Below are positions 4,703 to 6,198 of a stretch of 6,198 nucleotides of DNA, piece by piece. Source of the DNA: JACVRW01 sp046735115 (GTDB lineage Bacteria; Actinomycetota; Thermoleophilia; Solirubrobacterales; Thermoleophilaceae). Both the position numbers and the translations under genes were made by a program. The notes beneath the pieces were generated by a model. It saw nothing but the letters and a program-made list of their open reading frames with translations. It did no database searches and had not been told where the DNA came from. Numbering within the stretch: the stretch's first letter is position 1; each line of letters begins with the position of its first letter. The stretch is taken from assembly GCA_046735115.1 (NCBI GenBank), contig JBKPSR010000079.1, forward strand, positions 1-6,198, in the 5' to 3' direction.

Positions 4703-5479
4703 ATGCCGTACGCGGAGCGCGACGGGCTCAGGCTGTACTACGAGCGGGACGGCAGCGGCGAGGACGAGCTGCTCTTCGTCCCGGGCTGGTGCTGCGACCA
4801 TACGTTCTTCGCGCCCCAGTTCGACTACTTCAAAGGCACGCACGCGGTGACGGCACTCGCGCCCCGCGGGTGTGGCCTAAGTGATTCACCGCCTGACGGC
4901 TACGACATCCCGAGCCTGGCCGATGACGTCGCGTGGTTCTGCGGAGAGGTGGGGATCGAGCAGCCCGTGGTGATCGGGCACAGCCTCGGCGGGATCATCG
5001 CCATCGAGCTCGGCGCGCGACACCCGTCCCTTGCGCGCGCGCTCGTCGCCGACGACCCGGCTCCTATCCACCCGACGGGTGTCGACACGCCCCTCTACAC
5101 AGGCTTCGCTGAACAGCTGGCAGGGCCGACCGGTGAGGACGTGCGGCGAGCCTGGGTCGAGGACTGCATTGGAGCAACGGCCGATGATGAGCTCAGGAAG
5201 AGAATTGTCGACAGGATGTGCGTCGCCGCCCTGCCCGTCGCCCGCGCGATGATCGAGGGCATCGTGAGTTGGAACGGCGTCGCGGCCCTCATGATGTGCG
5301 ACGCGCCGTTGCTTATCCTGCTGTCGGCGCCCGACGACAGCAACGACCCGGCTCGACTGGCGGTGCTGAAGCCGGATGTGCACTTCGGGATGACCATCGG
5401 GGCGGGTCACTTCCATCAGCTCGAGGTGCCCGAGCAGCTGAACGCCATGATCGAGCGGTTCCTGGCCGTCGCAATCTGA
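4703..5479 (+). CDS. Alpha/beta hydrolase
   Basis: A 258-residue protein of the alpha/beta-hydrolase fold, full length for the single-domain family. MPYAERDGLRLYYERDG is the standard first strand pair, and FVPGW (residues 25-29) is the oxyanion-hole strand. APRGCGLSD (53-61) follows, then the nucleophile elbow GHSLGG with Ser94. The His is His236 in GAGHFHQLEVPEQ, and the likely acid is Asp211 or Asp212 after LLILLSAP. The lid region (about 120-190) is typical of small esterase, haloperoxidase or lactone-hydrolase relatives, but the substrate cannot be told. Two other small-molecule enzyme families lie upstream on the same strand, without evident pathway logic. ATG 4703 gives the expected N-terminus; there is no good Shine-Dalgarno. 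Its TGA overlaps the next ATG by one base, suggesting translational coupling. Cytoplasmic. Confidence 0.93.
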   Translation: MPYAERDGLRLYYERDGSGEDELLFVPGWCCDHTFFAPQFDYFKGTHAVTALAPRGCGLSDSPPDGYDIPSLADDVAWFCGEVGIEQPVVIGHSLGGIIAIELGARHPSLARALVADDPAPIHPTGVDTPLYTGFAEQLAGPTGEDVRRAWVEDCIGATADDELRKRIVDRMCVAALPVARAMIEGIVSWNGVAALMMCDAPLLILLSAPDDSNDPARLAVLKPDVHFGMTIGAGHFHQLEVPEQLNAMIERFLAVAI

Positions 5480-5832
5480 TGAGGCCTGTTGTTCCGGCTG
5501 CGCTCTGCGTTCTCATAGTCGTCGGCCTCTTCATGTCCCTCCTCATCGGCGGGCTGCGCGACGAGCTGGTGATCCTGGGGTTGGTCGGGCCGGCTGCGGT
5601 TGGGGCTCAGATCGGGTGGTCGACCCGGGCCAGCGTTCCGACCTGGCTGTTCATCGCTCTGGCCGTCGGGGGGATCGTGCTCGTGCTGCTGGGGTTCAGC
5701 CAGTACGACGACGACGGCGACTCCGGCCCGCTGTTCGTGCCGCTCGTGGCCCTCGGAGCCGCCGCTCTCCCGGCGACCGCGCTTGTGGCCGGCATCGCCG
5801 CGGGCGCCAGCTGGCGCCGGACGCGGGAGTAG
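5479..5832 (+). CDS. Small four-helix membrane protein, unknown function
   Basis: A 117-residue protein beginning at the ATG that overlaps the hydrolase stop (TGATG). Four hydrophobic segments are visible, near residues 4-24, 30-47, 55-73 and 85-110. A charged DDDGDSG loop (77-83) lies between the third and fourth, and the C-terminus is basic (WRRTRE), likely cytoplasmic by the positive-inside rule. I recognise no family. A longer frame from 5218 adds an Arg-rich N-terminus antithetic to the hydrolase coding frame and is not credible. The 1-base overlap implies cotranslation with the hydrolase; the lipoprotein gene begins 24-51 bases later on the same strand, so a three-gene envelope-linked operon is possible. 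Codon third positions are strongly G/C, supporting real coding. Confidence 0.75.
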   Translation: MRPVVPAALCVLIVVGLFMSLLIGGLRDELVILGLVGPAAVGAQIGWSTRASVPTWLFIALAVGGIVLVLLGFSQYDDDGDSGPLFVPLVALGAAALPATALVAGIAAGASWRRTRE

Positions 5833-5883
5833 AACCTCCGGTTAGCAGGAATTTCGGTGCTGCGTGGGGGCATAAGCCGCTCG

Positions 5884-6198
5884 ATGGTTCGTCGCTCGAT
5901 CACGCTGGCTGTCCTTCTGGCCGGCGCGGCGGCGTCGCTTTCGGGCTGCGGCGGACCGATCACGCCCGGCGAGCTGTCGCGGAGCATCGAGACGCTTGAG
6001 TCGACCGCCGCGGAGGGCGCGCTCCTCGCCGACGATGTCGCGCGCGACCGCAGCAAGGCCACCTTCGCGCGCGTCCACGCCCGCGATCTCAGCGACGTCG
6101 TCGTGCATGAGGCCGAGAAGCTGAACGACGCGCAGGCCGATCGCGCCGACGTGGCCGCGGCCAAGACAAAGGCGCTCGAGCTGGCCGACCGCATCGAC
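5884..6198 (+). CDS. Putative lipoprotein, N-terminal part (runs off window)
   Basis: An open frame without a stop to the end of the window encodes at least 105 residues. It begins with a lipoprotein signal: basic MVRR, a hydrophobic ITLAVLLAGAAAS core, and the lipobox LSGC with Cys22, the expected site of lipidation and signal peptidase II cleavage. The exported part is almost entirely helical and charged (ELSRSIETLESTAAEG, then E/K/A/D-rich segments), suggesting a helical bundle or coiled coil. No family is recognised. An in-frame GTG at 5857 has AGGA six bases ahead and would add nine residues (VLRGGISRS); ATG 5884 gives the more standard signal peptide but lacks a Shine-Dalgarno, so the start is undecided. 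It likely belongs to the same transcript as the hydrolase and membrane protein genes. Confidence 0.75.
   Translation, partial: MVRRSITLAVLLAGAAASLSGCGGPITPGELSRSIETLESTAAEGALLADDVARDRSKATFARVHARDLSDVVVHEAEKLNDAQADRADVAAAKTKALELADRID

Noticed and set aside
5218..5478. N-terminal extension of the small membrane protein
   Set aside because: Arg-rich shadow of the hydrolase frame; the ATG at 5479 overlapping the stop is the natural start.
5607..6194. Minus-strand Ser/Ala/Arg-rich frame of 195 codons
   Set aside because: Antisense to the membrane protein and to the lipoprotein signal peptide, with biased low-complexity composition.

Overview
The window is GC-rich DNA with strongly G/C-biased third codon positions, frequent GTG starts and short, often SD-poor leaders. 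Three adjacent SnoaL/NTF2-like proteins of the 'MSQENVE...EAVGLRE' type, a YdeI/OmdA-like protein ending in CCWPGC, and an exported 'DFC' protein together suggest an actinobacterium, most likely Thermoleophilia (Solirubrobacterales or Gaiellales). That placement is inferred from remembered family style, not from a search.

Left part, minus strand: positions 3 to about 135 hold the tail of an open frame resembling a family 2 glycosyltransferase. It is cut at the window edge, prefers GAA codons, and loses coding character abruptly near 135. About 200 bp without a convincing gene follow. Then come three tandem minus-strand SnoaL-like genes (1553 to 345), 3 bp apart with almost identical junctions. 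They look like one operon made by duplication.

Middle: a plus-strand YdeI/OmdA-like gene (1714-1980) converges on a minus-strand exported protein gene (2191-2769), with a strong hairpin between them (2150-2182). A divergent intergenic region of about 330 bp (2770-3102) carries a perfect 14-bp palindrome, a short hairpin, and a TTGACA element before a gene with a strong SD.

Right part, all plus strand: a carboxymuconolactone decarboxylase-like protein lacking CxxC (3103-3648); a class I SAM methyltransferase broken by one missing base near 3944 (3717-4567); an alpha/beta hydrolase (4703-5479) whose stop overlaps the start of a small four-helix membrane protein (5479-5832); and the start of a lipoprotein gene (from 5884, or GTG 5857) that runs off the window.

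No RNA gene, CRISPR array, transposase or integrase is visible. The genes do not form one recognisable pathway. The points most worth following are the SnoaL triplication, the frameshifted methyltransferase, and a repeated TANNNT-N6-GTG arrangement suggesting leaderless transcription.
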